Assembly: GCF_002993885.1 (NCBI RefSeq) | Contig: NZ_CM009578.1 | Location: forward strand, 3,553,569-3,617,568 | Direction: 5' to 3' | Length of the DNA stretch: 64,000 nt | Source: Sphingopyxis lindanitolerans | GTDB taxonomy: Bacteria; Pseudomonadota; Alphaproteobacteria; Sphingomonadales; Sphingomonadaceae | In this document: piece after piece, positions 33,860 to 40,489 of the stretch | Numbering within the stretch: position 1 is the first letter of the stretch | How the letters are laid out: every line of letters begins with the position of its first letter | Translations under genes and position numbers: made by a program | The notes under the pieces: generated by a model | Databases searched by the model: none | What the model was told of the DNA's origin: nothing | Seen by the model: the letters and a program-made list of their open reading frames with translations, nothing else

Positions 33860-35443
33860 TTATCCGTTCGCCGCTATCATGTGCGGCTTCACCATCCACT
33901 CACGCCCTTTGAGCATGCCGTGCCAGTAGATCGGCGGAAGGATTGTGTCCTTGAGCAGCCATGAGAGGCGCGACGGGCGCGTGCCGTCGATCAGCCAGTT
34001 GGGGAAACTGGGGAGCAGCTTTCCGCCATATCCGAACTCGGCAAGCACGATCTTGCCGCGCTCCACCGTGAGAGGACAGCTGCCATAGCCGTCATAGTCG
34101 GCGACGGGCGGCTTGCCCTCCAAGGCGGCCAGCACATTCACCGCAACGACCGGTGCCTGCTTGCGCGCCGCAGCCATCGTCTTGGCGTTCGAGGCCGAAC
34201 AGGCATCGCCCAAGGCGAAGACATTGGCGTAGCGCACATGCTGCAAGGTCGCTTCGTCGACCTCGATAAAACCGCTGGCGGCCGCGAGCGGGCTGCTGCG
34301 GACAAAATCGGGCGCAACCTGCGGCGGGACGACATGGATCATGTCGAAGCTCTCCTCGACGCGCGTGACGGTATCGCCGCGTTTCTGGTCGAAGGTCGCG
34401 ATCTTGGCGGGGCCGTCAATGGCAACCAGTTTGGATTCGAAATTCAGATGTGCGTTGTAGCGATCGACATATTCCATCAGCGCCGGGACATAGACCGCAA
34501 CCCCGAACAGCACCGCGCCGCTGGTGTGAAACTGGACGTCGATGTCTTTGAGGACGCCGCTGCGTTCCCAGACATTGCACGACAGATACATCGCTTTTTG
34601 CGGCGCACCTGCACATTTGATCGGCATCGGCGGCTGGGTAAACAGCGCCCGGCCACCTTTCAAATCCTTGACGAGGCGATTGGTGTAGGGGGCAAGATCG
34701 TAGCGGTAGTTGGAGGTGACGCCGTTCTTGCCGAGCGTGGCGCTCAGCCCGGGAATAGCGTCCCAGTCGAGCTTAATCCCCGGGCAGGCGACCAAGACAC
34801 GGTAGGACACCGAACTGCCGTCATCGAGCGACACCCGATTGTCGTCGGGAGCGAAGCCGGACGCCGCCTTTTTGATCCAGTCCACGCCGCGCGGCATCAC
34901 CGACGTCTCGCTATGGCGCGTGAATTCCGCATCGAAGATACCCGCGCCGACCATGGTCCAGCCAGGCTGGTAATAATGGGTCTCGGAAGGTTCGATCACG
35001 GCTATGGAGATCTCGCGGTTTCGCTTCAGAAGACTGGCGGCCGTTGCGATTCCGGCGCTGCCACCGCCTACGATGACGACGTCATAGTCGGCGGTGGCAG
35101 CGCGGGTTGCCGATTGCGCCGTCGCCATGGCAGCCAGCTTTTCCGATCGGCTGCCCGAACGGCAGAAGGCGAGTATCGGTGACGGCAACTCGGCAAGAGC
35201 ATTAGCCATCAGCGTCGCGTCGGTCCCGGTCATCTGGCCCGAAACCACCGGGATATGAGCAAAGCCAATCTTATGCCGCTGTGCCGCCTCGGCAATCGCA
35301 GCGGCAGGCGGCTGCCCGGCTTCCTCGCCGTCGGGCCGATTGCAGATGATCGAGCGATAGCCGGCCGCCGCGATCGCCGCGACCTCGCCGGGCTGAATCT
35401 GCGGGCTGACACCGAGCTGCGAATTGATCGTTTTAATATCCAT
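33860..35443 (-). CDS. DUF442 sulfurtransferase/phosphatase-like domain fused to type II sulfide:quinone oxidoreductase
   Basis: A 527-residue two-domain protein. Residues 1-110 are a DUF442/Blh-type (rhodanese-related) domain with the active loop AFCRSGSRSE (Cys94). From about 119 an FAD-dependent sulfide:quinone oxidoreductase begins with YDVVIVGGGSAGIATAASLL. The redox cysteines fit the type II (human SQOR-like) pattern: PIKCAGAPQKAMYLS (Cys277) and YDGYGSCPLTVERGK (Cys456). It would oxidise sulfide at the membrane, reduce quinone and hand the sulfane sulfur to a thiol acceptor or to its own N-terminal Cys. The start is at 35443, 26 bp after the YeeE gene; the upstream frame is shadow. It sits between the YeeE genes and the TSUP gene. 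Confidence 0.9.
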   Translation of the reverse strand: MDIKTINSQLGVSPQIQPGEVAAIAAAGYRSIICNRPDGEEAGQPPAAAIAEAAQRHKIGFAHIPVVSGQMTGTDATLMANALAELPSPILAFCRSGSRSEKLAAMATAQSATRAATADYDVVIVGGGSAGIATAASLLKRNREISIAVIEPSETHYYQPGWTMVGAGIFDAEFTRHSETSVMPRGVDWIKKAASGFAPDDNRVSLDDGSSVSYRVLVACPGIKLDWDAIPGLSATLGKNGVTSNYRYDLAPYTNRLVKDLKGGRALFTQPPMPIKCAGAPQKAMYLSCNVWERSGVLKDIDVQFHTSGAVLFGVAVYVPALMEYVDRYNAHLNFESKLVAIDGPAKIATFDQKRGDTVTRVEESFDMIHVVPPQVAPDFVRSSPLAAASGFIEVDEATLQHVRYANVFALGDACSASNAKTMAAARKQAPVVAVNVLAALEGKPPVADYDGYGSCPLTVERGKIVLAEFGYGGKLLPSFPNWLIDGTRPSRLSWLLKDTILPPIYWHGMLKGREWMVKPHMIAANG

Positions 35444-35469
35444 GTCTCGTCTCCGGTGGTGGCGTGTGG

Positions 35470-35880
35470 TCAGCGGCTGGTGAGGCGGTGCAGGATCATG
35501 CCTGCGCCCATGGCGGCGACCGCAACGATGGCCTGGCTGGGGGCGAGCGCGAGCCCGGCAATCGCAGGACCGGGGCAAAGGCCGCTGATCCCCCAACCGA
35601 TCCCGAAGATCACCGCGCCCACGGCCAGCGGACCATCGATCCCGCGGGTGGGGGGAAGATCGAACGCATCGGCGAGGATCGGGTTCGCCATACGGCGCTG
35701 GATCGCCCAGGCGATCGCCATCGGAATAAGCGCGCCGCCCATGACGAACGCCAGCGTCGGATCCCACGCGCCGAACAGGTCGAGGAACGCACGGACGCGC
35801 TGGGGGTCGGCCATGCCCGACAGCGCGAGCCCGGCACCGAATATCGCGCCCGCCGCCAGCGCCGCAAGCAGGCGCTTCAC
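35470..35880 (-). CDS. YeeE/YedE-family half-transporter (C-terminal type, DUF6691-like)
   Basis: A 136-residue membrane protein with about four helices. GAIFGAGLALSGMADPQRV and GWGISGLCPGPAIAGLA are YeeE/YedE motifs, the latter with a conserved Cys. The family moves sulfur species; YeeE (TsuA) imports thiosulfate through three Cys. The GTG start overlaps the TGA of the previous gene. With the next gene it makes up the two halves of one transporter. Confidence 0.87.
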   Translation of the reverse strand: MKRLLAALAAGAIFGAGLALSGMADPQRVRAFLDLFGAWDPTLAFVMGGALIPMAIAWAIQRRMANPILADAFDLPPTRGIDGPLAVGAVIFGIGWGISGLCPGPAIAGLALAPSQAIVAVAAMGAGMILHRLTSR

Positions 35881-36317
35881 AGCAGGCCGCCCGCGCGCAT
35901 CAGCGCGACGGTTGCGATACCGCTCGCCATGAACAGCAATGTCGCGGTGATCGAGCGCAGCGACAGCCGCGACATGCCGCAGACGCCGTGGCCGCTGGTG
36001 CAGCCCGAGCCAAGCCGGGTGCCATAGCCGACGAGCAGCCCGCCAAGGGCGATCGGCCAGATCGATGCGGGGTAACGGATTTCGACGCCGCCAAGCAGCA
36101 AGGCCATCACAGCGGCACCCAGTGGCAGGCCGATGATGAAGGCGGCGGCCATGCCGCGCGGCGCGCTGCCGGTTCCGAGCCCGGTCGCGCGCGCGGCAAG
36201 ACCGCTGACCCCGGCGATCCGGCCATTGCCGAGCAGCAAGATCGCGGCGCTGAGACCGATGAGCAAACCGCCAAGCAGGCCCTCGACCGGCATCGCGTGC
36301 GGAAAGGCCGCAATCAT
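35877..36317 (-). CDS. YeeE/YedE-family half-transporter (N-terminal type)
   Basis: A 146-residue membrane protein with four helices, the partner half of the neighbouring YeeE-like protein. The motif GSGCTSGHGVCGMSRLS carries two conserved Cys and is characteristic of the family. It overlaps the dioxygenase gene by four bases at its start and the second half-gene by four bases at its end. It is likely to pass sulfide- or thiosulfate-derived sulfur across the membrane, as in bigR operons. Confidence 0.88.
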   Translation of the reverse strand: MIAAFPHAMPVEGLLGGLLIGLSAAILLLGNGRIAGVSGLAARATGLGTGSAPRGMAAAFIIGLPLGAAVMALLLGGVEIRYPASIWPIALGGLLVGYGTRLGSGCTSGHGVCGMSRLSLRSITATLLFMASGIATVALMRAGGLL

Positions 36318-37231
36318 ACCGCGTTCACGGGGATCTTGAGGTAGCGAATGCCGTTTTCCTCGGGTGCGGGCATGTGCCCGGCGCGCATATTGACCTGGAT
36401 CGACGGCATGATCAGTCGCGGCATCGACAGCGCGATGTCGCGCGCCTCGCGCATCGCGACGAACTCGTCTTCGGTCACGCCATCATGGGCATGGACATTG
36501 TGGGCGCGTTCGTCGGCGACCGTCGTTTCCCAGATATAATTGTCGCGGCCCTCGGGCAGATAGTCGTGGCACATGAACAATCGCGTTTCGGGCGGCAGCT
36601 CGAGGATACGGCGCAGCGACTGGAAGAGCTGGCGCGCGTCGCCGCCGGGGAAATCGGCGCGCGCGGTGCCATAGTCGGGCATGAACATCGTATCGCCGAC
36701 GAACACCGCGTCGCCGATCACGTAGGCGTTGTCGGCGGGGGTGTGGCCGGGGACGTGCAGCACCGTGACCTCGATCTCGCCGATCTGGAAACGGTCGCCG
36801 TCTTTCCACAAATGATCGAAGTCGGACCCATCGCGCTGAAAGTCGCTTCCCGCGTTGAACAGTTTGCCGAAGCTGTTCTGCACGGTGACGATATGCTCGC
36901 CGATCGCAATCTTGCCGCCAAGCTTTTCCTGGAGATGCGGCGCCGCCGACAGATGGTCGGCGTGGGCGTGCGTTTCCAGCAGCCAGTCGATGGCAAGGTC
37001 ATGCTCCTTGACGAAGGCGATGATCTTGTCGGCCGAGGCAAAGCTCGTGCGCCCCGCCGCCGGATCATAATCGAGCACGCTGTCGATGATCGCGGCGCGC
37101 TTGGTCGCGGGATCGTGGACGACATAGGACACCGTATTGGTCGCATCGTCGAAGAAGGCCTTGATCGCCGCCGGTTTCGCCCGGGCCGCGATCACTTGGG
37201 CGCTGGCGTGGGCAATGGTCGAATCGGTCAC
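36314..37231 (-). CDS. Persulfide dioxygenase-like metallo-beta-lactamase fold protein (ETHE1/Blh type)
   Basis: A 305-residue MBL-fold enzyme. The metal-binding signature THAHADHLS is followed by HVPGHTPADNAYVIGD and FVGDTMFMPDYGTARADFPGG, the pattern of ETHE1/Blh persulfide dioxygenases, which oxidise glutathione persulfide to sulfite with one Fe(II). The GTG at 37231 is preferred because GGAGG lies 5 bp before it; an in-frame ATG at 37243 would sit on that ribosome-binding site and has none of its own. It is first in the operon with the YeeE pair, sulfide:quinone oxidoreductase and TSUP permease. Confidence 0.9.
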   Translation of the reverse strand: MTDSTIAHASAQVIAARAKPAAIKAFFDDATNTVSYVVHDPATKRAAIIDSVLDYDPAAGRTSFASADKIIAFVKEHDLAIDWLLETHAHADHLSAAPHLQEKLGGKIAIGEHIVTVQNSFGKLFNAGSDFQRDGSDFDHLWKDGDRFQIGEIEVTVLHVPGHTPADNAYVIGDAVFVGDTMFMPDYGTARADFPGGDARQLFQSLRRILELPPETRLFMCHDYLPEGRDNYIWETTVADERAHNVHAHDGVTEDEFVAMREARDIALSMPRLIMPSIQVNMRAGHMPAPEENGIRYLKIPVNAV

Positions 37232-37335
37232 TCTCGCCTCCATAAATTCATATTTACATAAATCATGTAATCTAATAGAATGTTTGCGTCAAGCCTGTGA
37301 CGGCGGCATGGATTTGCGGATGAAAGACTGTGGCT
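37232..37335. promoter_or_regulatory. Divergent promoter between persulfide dioxygenase and peroxiredoxin/ArsR genes
   Basis: An AT-rich 104-bp control region in GC-rich surroundings. On the plus strand TTTACA (37253-37258), a 17-bp spacer and TAGAAT (37276-37281) make a good promoter for the peroxiredoxin/ArsR pair. Operator B covers its -35 and spacer. A leftward promoter for the dioxygenase operon must overlap the same DNA, so one repressor could shut both. Confidence 0.6.
37254..37271 (+). promoter_or_regulatory. Operator B: inverted repeat in the divergent sulfide promoter
   Basis: TTACATAAATCATGTAAT contains perfect arms TTACAT and ATGTAA around AAATC. It lies across the -35 and spacer of the plus-strand promoter, the usual place for an ArsR-family repressor site. 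Fifteen of eighteen bases match operator A at 33032-33049. The likely ligand is the ArsR protein encoded two genes downstream (autoregulation). Confidence 0.65.
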
Positions 37336-37965
37336 ATGAGTGAAGTGATCGATACCGGCGAACGGCCGCTGCGCATCGGCGAGACCGCGCCATCCTTCAG
37401 CGCGCGCTCGACCAAGGGGCCGGTGAAGCTCGCCGACTATCGCGGGCGGTGGCTGGTGTTCTTCTCGCACCCGGCCGATTTCACGCCGGTCTGCACGACC
37501 GAGTTCATCGCTTTCGCCAAGCGGCAGGCCGACTTCGATGCGCTCGATTGCGCCCTGCTCGGCCTATCGGTCGACAGCCTCTATTCGCATCTCGCCTGGG
37601 TGCGCGCGATCGAGGCGCAGTTCGGCGTCGCGATCGAATTCCCGATCATCGAAGATCCAAGCATGGCGGTCGGCCGCGCCTATGGCATGATCGATGCGGC
37701 GGCGCAGGACAGCTCGGCGGTGCGCGCGACCTATATCATCGACCCTGAGGGCATGGTTCGCGCGATCAATGTCTATCCGCACACGGTCGGCCGCTCGATC
37801 GACGAGATATTGCGCACGGTTGCAGCGCTCCAGCGCACCGCCGAAGGTGACGTCTTGGCCCCCGAAGGCTGGCAGCCGGGCCAGCCGCTGCTCGCCCCGC
37901 CGCCCGAGCGGATGATGGAAGGCGGCGACCTTGGCTGGTTCTGCCGCACCGTCGAGGCGTCATGA
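37336..37965 (+). CDS. 1-Cys peroxiredoxin (AhpC/TSA, Prx6-like)
   Basis: A 209-residue peroxiredoxin with peroxidatic Cys in HPADFTPVCTTEFIA and the Prx6-type C-terminal region (YIIDPEGMVRAINVYPHTVG). It resembles the product of 32339-32968 but is clearly diverged, so the window has two paralogues, each next to an operator of the same type. ATG 37336 is preferred to the in-frame GTG at 37330 because GGATGAAAG lies at a normal distance. It overlaps the ArsR gene by four bases, showing coupling between peroxidase and regulator. Confidence 0.9.
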   Translation: MSEVIDTGERPLRIGETAPSFSARSTKGPVKLADYRGRWLVFFSHPADFTPVCTTEFIAFAKRQADFDALDCALLGLSVDSLYSHLAWVRAIEAQFGVAIEFPIIEDPSMAVGRAYGMIDAAAQDSSAVRATYIIDPEGMVRAINVYPHTVGRSIDEILRTVAALQRTAEGDVLAPEGWQPGQPLLAPPPERMMEGGDLGWFCRTVEAS

Positions 37966-38363
37966 CCGCGATTTACGAAGACCGCGCGCTGGCCGACAAG
38001 GCGGTCGAAAAGCTGCGCGTCTATGCCCAGCCGCAGCGGCTGATGATCCTCTCCTGCCTGCTGCGCGGCGGTCGCACCGTCGGCGAAATCGAAGCGGCGA
38101 CCGGCATCGGGCAGCCGGCGCTCAGCCAGCAGCTCGCCGAATTGCGCCGCGCCGACATGGTCGTCACGCGGCGCGCGGCGAAGCAGGTGCATTATGATCT
38201 GGCGGACGAGGGCGTCGGATTGTGCGTCCGCAGCATGGAAGCCATTTTCGCCGGGGCCGCGACGACCGGAGAATTGCTCGCCGCGGCGCTGGGATCCGAA
38301 ACGCCGTCGGCGAGGCGGGTGTCCGCCGGCACTGGCGTCGCAGCTTTCGCCAAGATCGGCTGA
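37962..38363 (+). CDS. ArsR-family regulator with two cysteines, BigR/SqrR-like persulfide sensor
   Basis: A 133-residue winged-HTH protein of the ArsR family. The recognition region is TVGEIEAATGIGQPALSQQLAELRRADMV. Cys32 (MILSCLLRGG) and Cys88 (VGLCVRSME) occupy the two positions where BigR and SqrR carry the pair that reacts with persulfide. No metal-site motif of ArsR/SmtB type is seen. Oxidation by persulfide would release DNA and induce the adjacent dioxygenase/SQR operon and the peroxiredoxin/cyd operon. The Cys placement is seen; the sensing mechanism is inferred from the family. Confidence 0.85.
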   Translation: MTAIYEDRALADKAVEKLRVYAQPQRLMILSCLLRGGRTVGEIEAATGIGQPALSQQLAELRRADMVVTRRAAKQVHYDLADEGVGLCVRSMEAIFAGAATTGELLAAALGSETPSARRVSAGTGVAAFAKIG

Positions 38364-38381
38364 CCGGCGATCATTTGCCGC

Positions 38382-39581
38382 TCAGCCTGGCGCGTTTAGC
38401 AAGGATCGATTGAGAAGTTCGCGCTGGTCGTCGGTCAGTTCGCGGACCTTCTCATAAGCGAATTCGCCGAGATCGGCGACCGCCGCATCGAGATCGTAGC
38501 GGGGGACGGCCTGTGGCTGCGAACAATAGGCAAAGGCCGTGGCGCAATAATCGTCGCGGCGCTCGACGACGCTGAAACTTGTGCCAGCGACCGTTGCCCA
38601 ACCGGACCCGGCGGCCGGATGCTCTTCCCGGTAACGGGCCATCGCTTCGGCCTCGTCGGCGTTGAAGATCGCCATGCCGATTTGCTGGATCGTGACCTTG
38701 ATCTCGTGGGCGAACATGACCGGATCGGGCAGGTGCCAGCGGTAGAAGCTGACAAGGTCGGGCTTGTAATCGTCGGGCTTCGCGTCGCCAGGATCGGGCA
38801 TGACCAGCGGTGCGCCCGCGTAAGGGGCATGATGCGTTGCCATGCCCCAGGCGGTGCCGACATAATCTTCCAGCCCGGTACCGCAGATCGTCGGCAGGTC
38901 GCGATCGCCGTCGCGATAGATTTTGACTTCGCCCTCGCCATACCAGCTTCCGGTGTCGACGACGCGGATGCCGACCGAACAGCCGAGAAAGCGGCCGGGA
39001 CCCTTCAGTCCGTCGAGGATCACGAAATCTTCGCGTAGCCGGGTCGGATTGTCGCGTCTGAACGTCGCGTGCAGATAGCTTGCGGGAACGCGCTCGCGCG
39101 GTTCGAGCGTATAGTCGATCTGGTAGAAGAGACGGATATGGCGTCCGGACTCGTTGACCAGCGCGATCCTGATCGCGTCGCGAAACGGCATCGGGAAATA
39201 GGCATTGAGCCCGCGGCCTTCGTGGGTGGACAGCAGCGCCGAGTAGAATTCGTTGATGCGGCCATGCGGCTGGCCGAAAAAGTCGAGAAGGGGCACCGAT
39301 ATGCTCGGCGCGTCGCGGCCATCGTAATGGACCTCGAGGCGCAGCGCGCGCATCACCGCGGGCGACCAGGCATCGCTCGTCATCCAGATATGACGGATCG
39401 TGCCGCTGCCACTGACGTCGGCCAGCGCGACGCGTTCGCCCGGACGGATTACCCGCCAGGCGGCTCCTTTCCGGCCTCCCGCGGCCGCGCCGCCCGCGCC
39501 GCGCGCGCCGGTCGGATTCTCGAAACTCGCCGAACGGCTATCGATCCCGACATCGATCAGGCTTGGATCCATGACGTGCAA
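38382..39581 (-). CDS. DUF2961/GH172-family protein
   Basis: A 399-residue protein without signal peptide of the DUF2961 family, whose characterised members form glycoside hydrolase family 172 and act on alpha-D-fructofuranosides and D-arabinofuranosides. Recognisable parts are GSGTIRHIWMTSD, SVPLLDFFGQPHG, DTGSWYGEGEVKIYRDGD and the acidic GTGLEDYVGTAWG, which carries candidate catalytic Glu/Asp. Start: GGGGAGG is 7 bp before a TTG at 39581; the next Met is an ATG at 39572, 16 bp from that site, and is the alternative. It lies between the ArsR gene and the TetR/receptor pair and thematically belongs with GH127. Confidence 0.8.
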   Translation of the reverse strand: MHVMDPSLIDVGIDSRSASFENPTGARGAGGAAAGGRKGAAWRVIRPGERVALADVSGSGTIRHIWMTSDAWSPAVMRALRLEVHYDGRDAPSISVPLLDFFGQPHGRINEFYSALLSTHEGRGLNAYFPMPFRDAIRIALVNESGRHIRLFYQIDYTLEPRERVPASYLHATFRRDNPTRLREDFVILDGLKGPGRFLGCSVGIRVVDTGSWYGEGEVKIYRDGDRDLPTICGTGLEDYVGTAWGMATHHAPYAGAPLVMPDPGDAKPDDYKPDLVSFYRWHLPDPVMFAHEIKVTIQQIGMAIFNADEAEAMARYREEHPAAGSGWATVAGTSFSVVERRDDYCATAFAYCSQPQAVPRYDLDAAVADLGEFAYEKVRELTDDQRELLNRSLLNAPG

Positions 39582-39688
39582 TTCGCTGCCTCCCCGACGC
39601 GCTGGCTAACTGCGAGCCTTGGCGCTTCTCATGACGGCACCGCATGTGGCAGCGTCCCATCGGCCAAAGGATCGCGCCGTTCCATCCC

Positions 39689-39738
39689 GATCGCTCGCTA
39701 TTTCAATATCCGATTGGAAATCGAAATAGCGAGCGATC
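39689..39738. terminator. Perfect 16-bp stem hairpin between tetR and the GH172 gene
   Basis: GATCGCTCGCTATTTC (39689-39704) and its exact reverse complement (39723-39738) flank an 18-base loop. It lies just after the tetR stop (39754, leftward) and upstream of the GH172 gene. It should form a very stable hairpin on either strand and probably ends or buffers tetR transcription; there is no T-run of more than two bases. Confidence 0.5.
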
Positions 39739-39753
39739 CGAAACGGGCAAGCC

Positions 39754-40344
39754 TTAATCGGGCTGGGGCGAGCGCAGCAGTGCACGGCAACGGTCGCGCA
39801 GGCCATCGCGCGGCGCATCCGACATCGTCCCTTCGGTAAGAATATAGGCGTAGATCAGGAAGGCGCGGCTGGCGGCGTCTTTCGCTTCGAATCCATTGCC
39901 GCGCAGCACCTGTTCCATATAGCGCAGCCGTTGCGCATCGACCCGCCGCATTGTCTCGGCCGCGCGAATGTCATGATGCGCCCAGAGCCGGATGGCCATT
40001 TCCATCCGTGCGCGCTCGCGAAAATCGGCGCGGCGAAATGGCGTCAGCAGGATACGCTCGAGCCGCTCGGGCGGCGGTTCGTCGACATCGGCATAGGTGG
40101 CGATGACCGATGCGGTCGATTCCTCGAACCAATAGTCGAGCATCGCCGCAAGCAATTCATCGCGATTGGCGTAGCGCTTGTAGAAGGCGCCTTTGGTGAT
40201 ACCGAGCTGCGCGGCCAGCGGTTCGATCCGCACCTGGTCGATGCCGCCGTCTGCCAATTGCTGGAGCGCTGCCTCGAGCCACACCGAGGCGTCTATGCGG
40301 CTCGACCGTTTGCGGCGCCGCCGCGGGGAGGCTTCTTCGTCCAT
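39754..40344 (-). CDS. TetR/AcrR-family transcriptional regulator
   Basis: A 196-residue TetR regulator. The HTH is at about residues 20-65: LEAALQQLADGGIDQVRIEPL, AAQLGITKGAFYKRYANRDELLAAML. The ATG at 40344 was chosen because upstream codons read through the operator/promoter DNA. It is divergent from the TonB receptor at 40490, and the palindrome ATACGGCACCGTAT lies 40 bp from its start, so it should repress itself and the receptor. The C-terminal domain gives no hint of ligand; a glycan-derived sugar or aromatic is likely. Confidence 0.88.
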   Translation of the reverse strand: MDEEASPRRRRKRSSRIDASVWLEAALQQLADGGIDQVRIEPLAAQLGITKGAFYKRYANRDELLAAMLDYWFEESTASVIATYADVDEPPPERLERILLTPFRRADFRERARMEMAIRLWAHHDIRAAETMRRVDAQRLRYMEQVLRGNGFEAKDAASRAFLIYAYILTEGTMSDAPRDGLRDRCRALLRSPQPD

Positions 40345-40383
40345 GCCAAGGCTTATCGGCAGCACGCTTCCTGCCGTCAACAG

Positions 40384-40434
40384 ATACGGCACCGTATTTT
40401 TAAACTTGACGGAAAAAATATCACATAGGATAGC
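40384..40434 (+). promoter_or_regulatory. TetR operator and receptor promoter
   Basis: ATACGG-CA-CCGTAT (40384-40397) is a perfect inverted repeat. TTGACG (40406-40411), a 17-bp spacer and GATAGC (40429-40434) form the rightward promoter of the receptor. The operator is upstream of the -35 in this direction and within the leftward tetR control region, so TetR could block both. The module is repeated at 18206-18256. Confidence 0.65.
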
Positions 40435-40489
40435 TGGGGCGCAAAATTTGTTAGATTCGGCGAGACGGCCGGACGATTGGGGAGGATTT

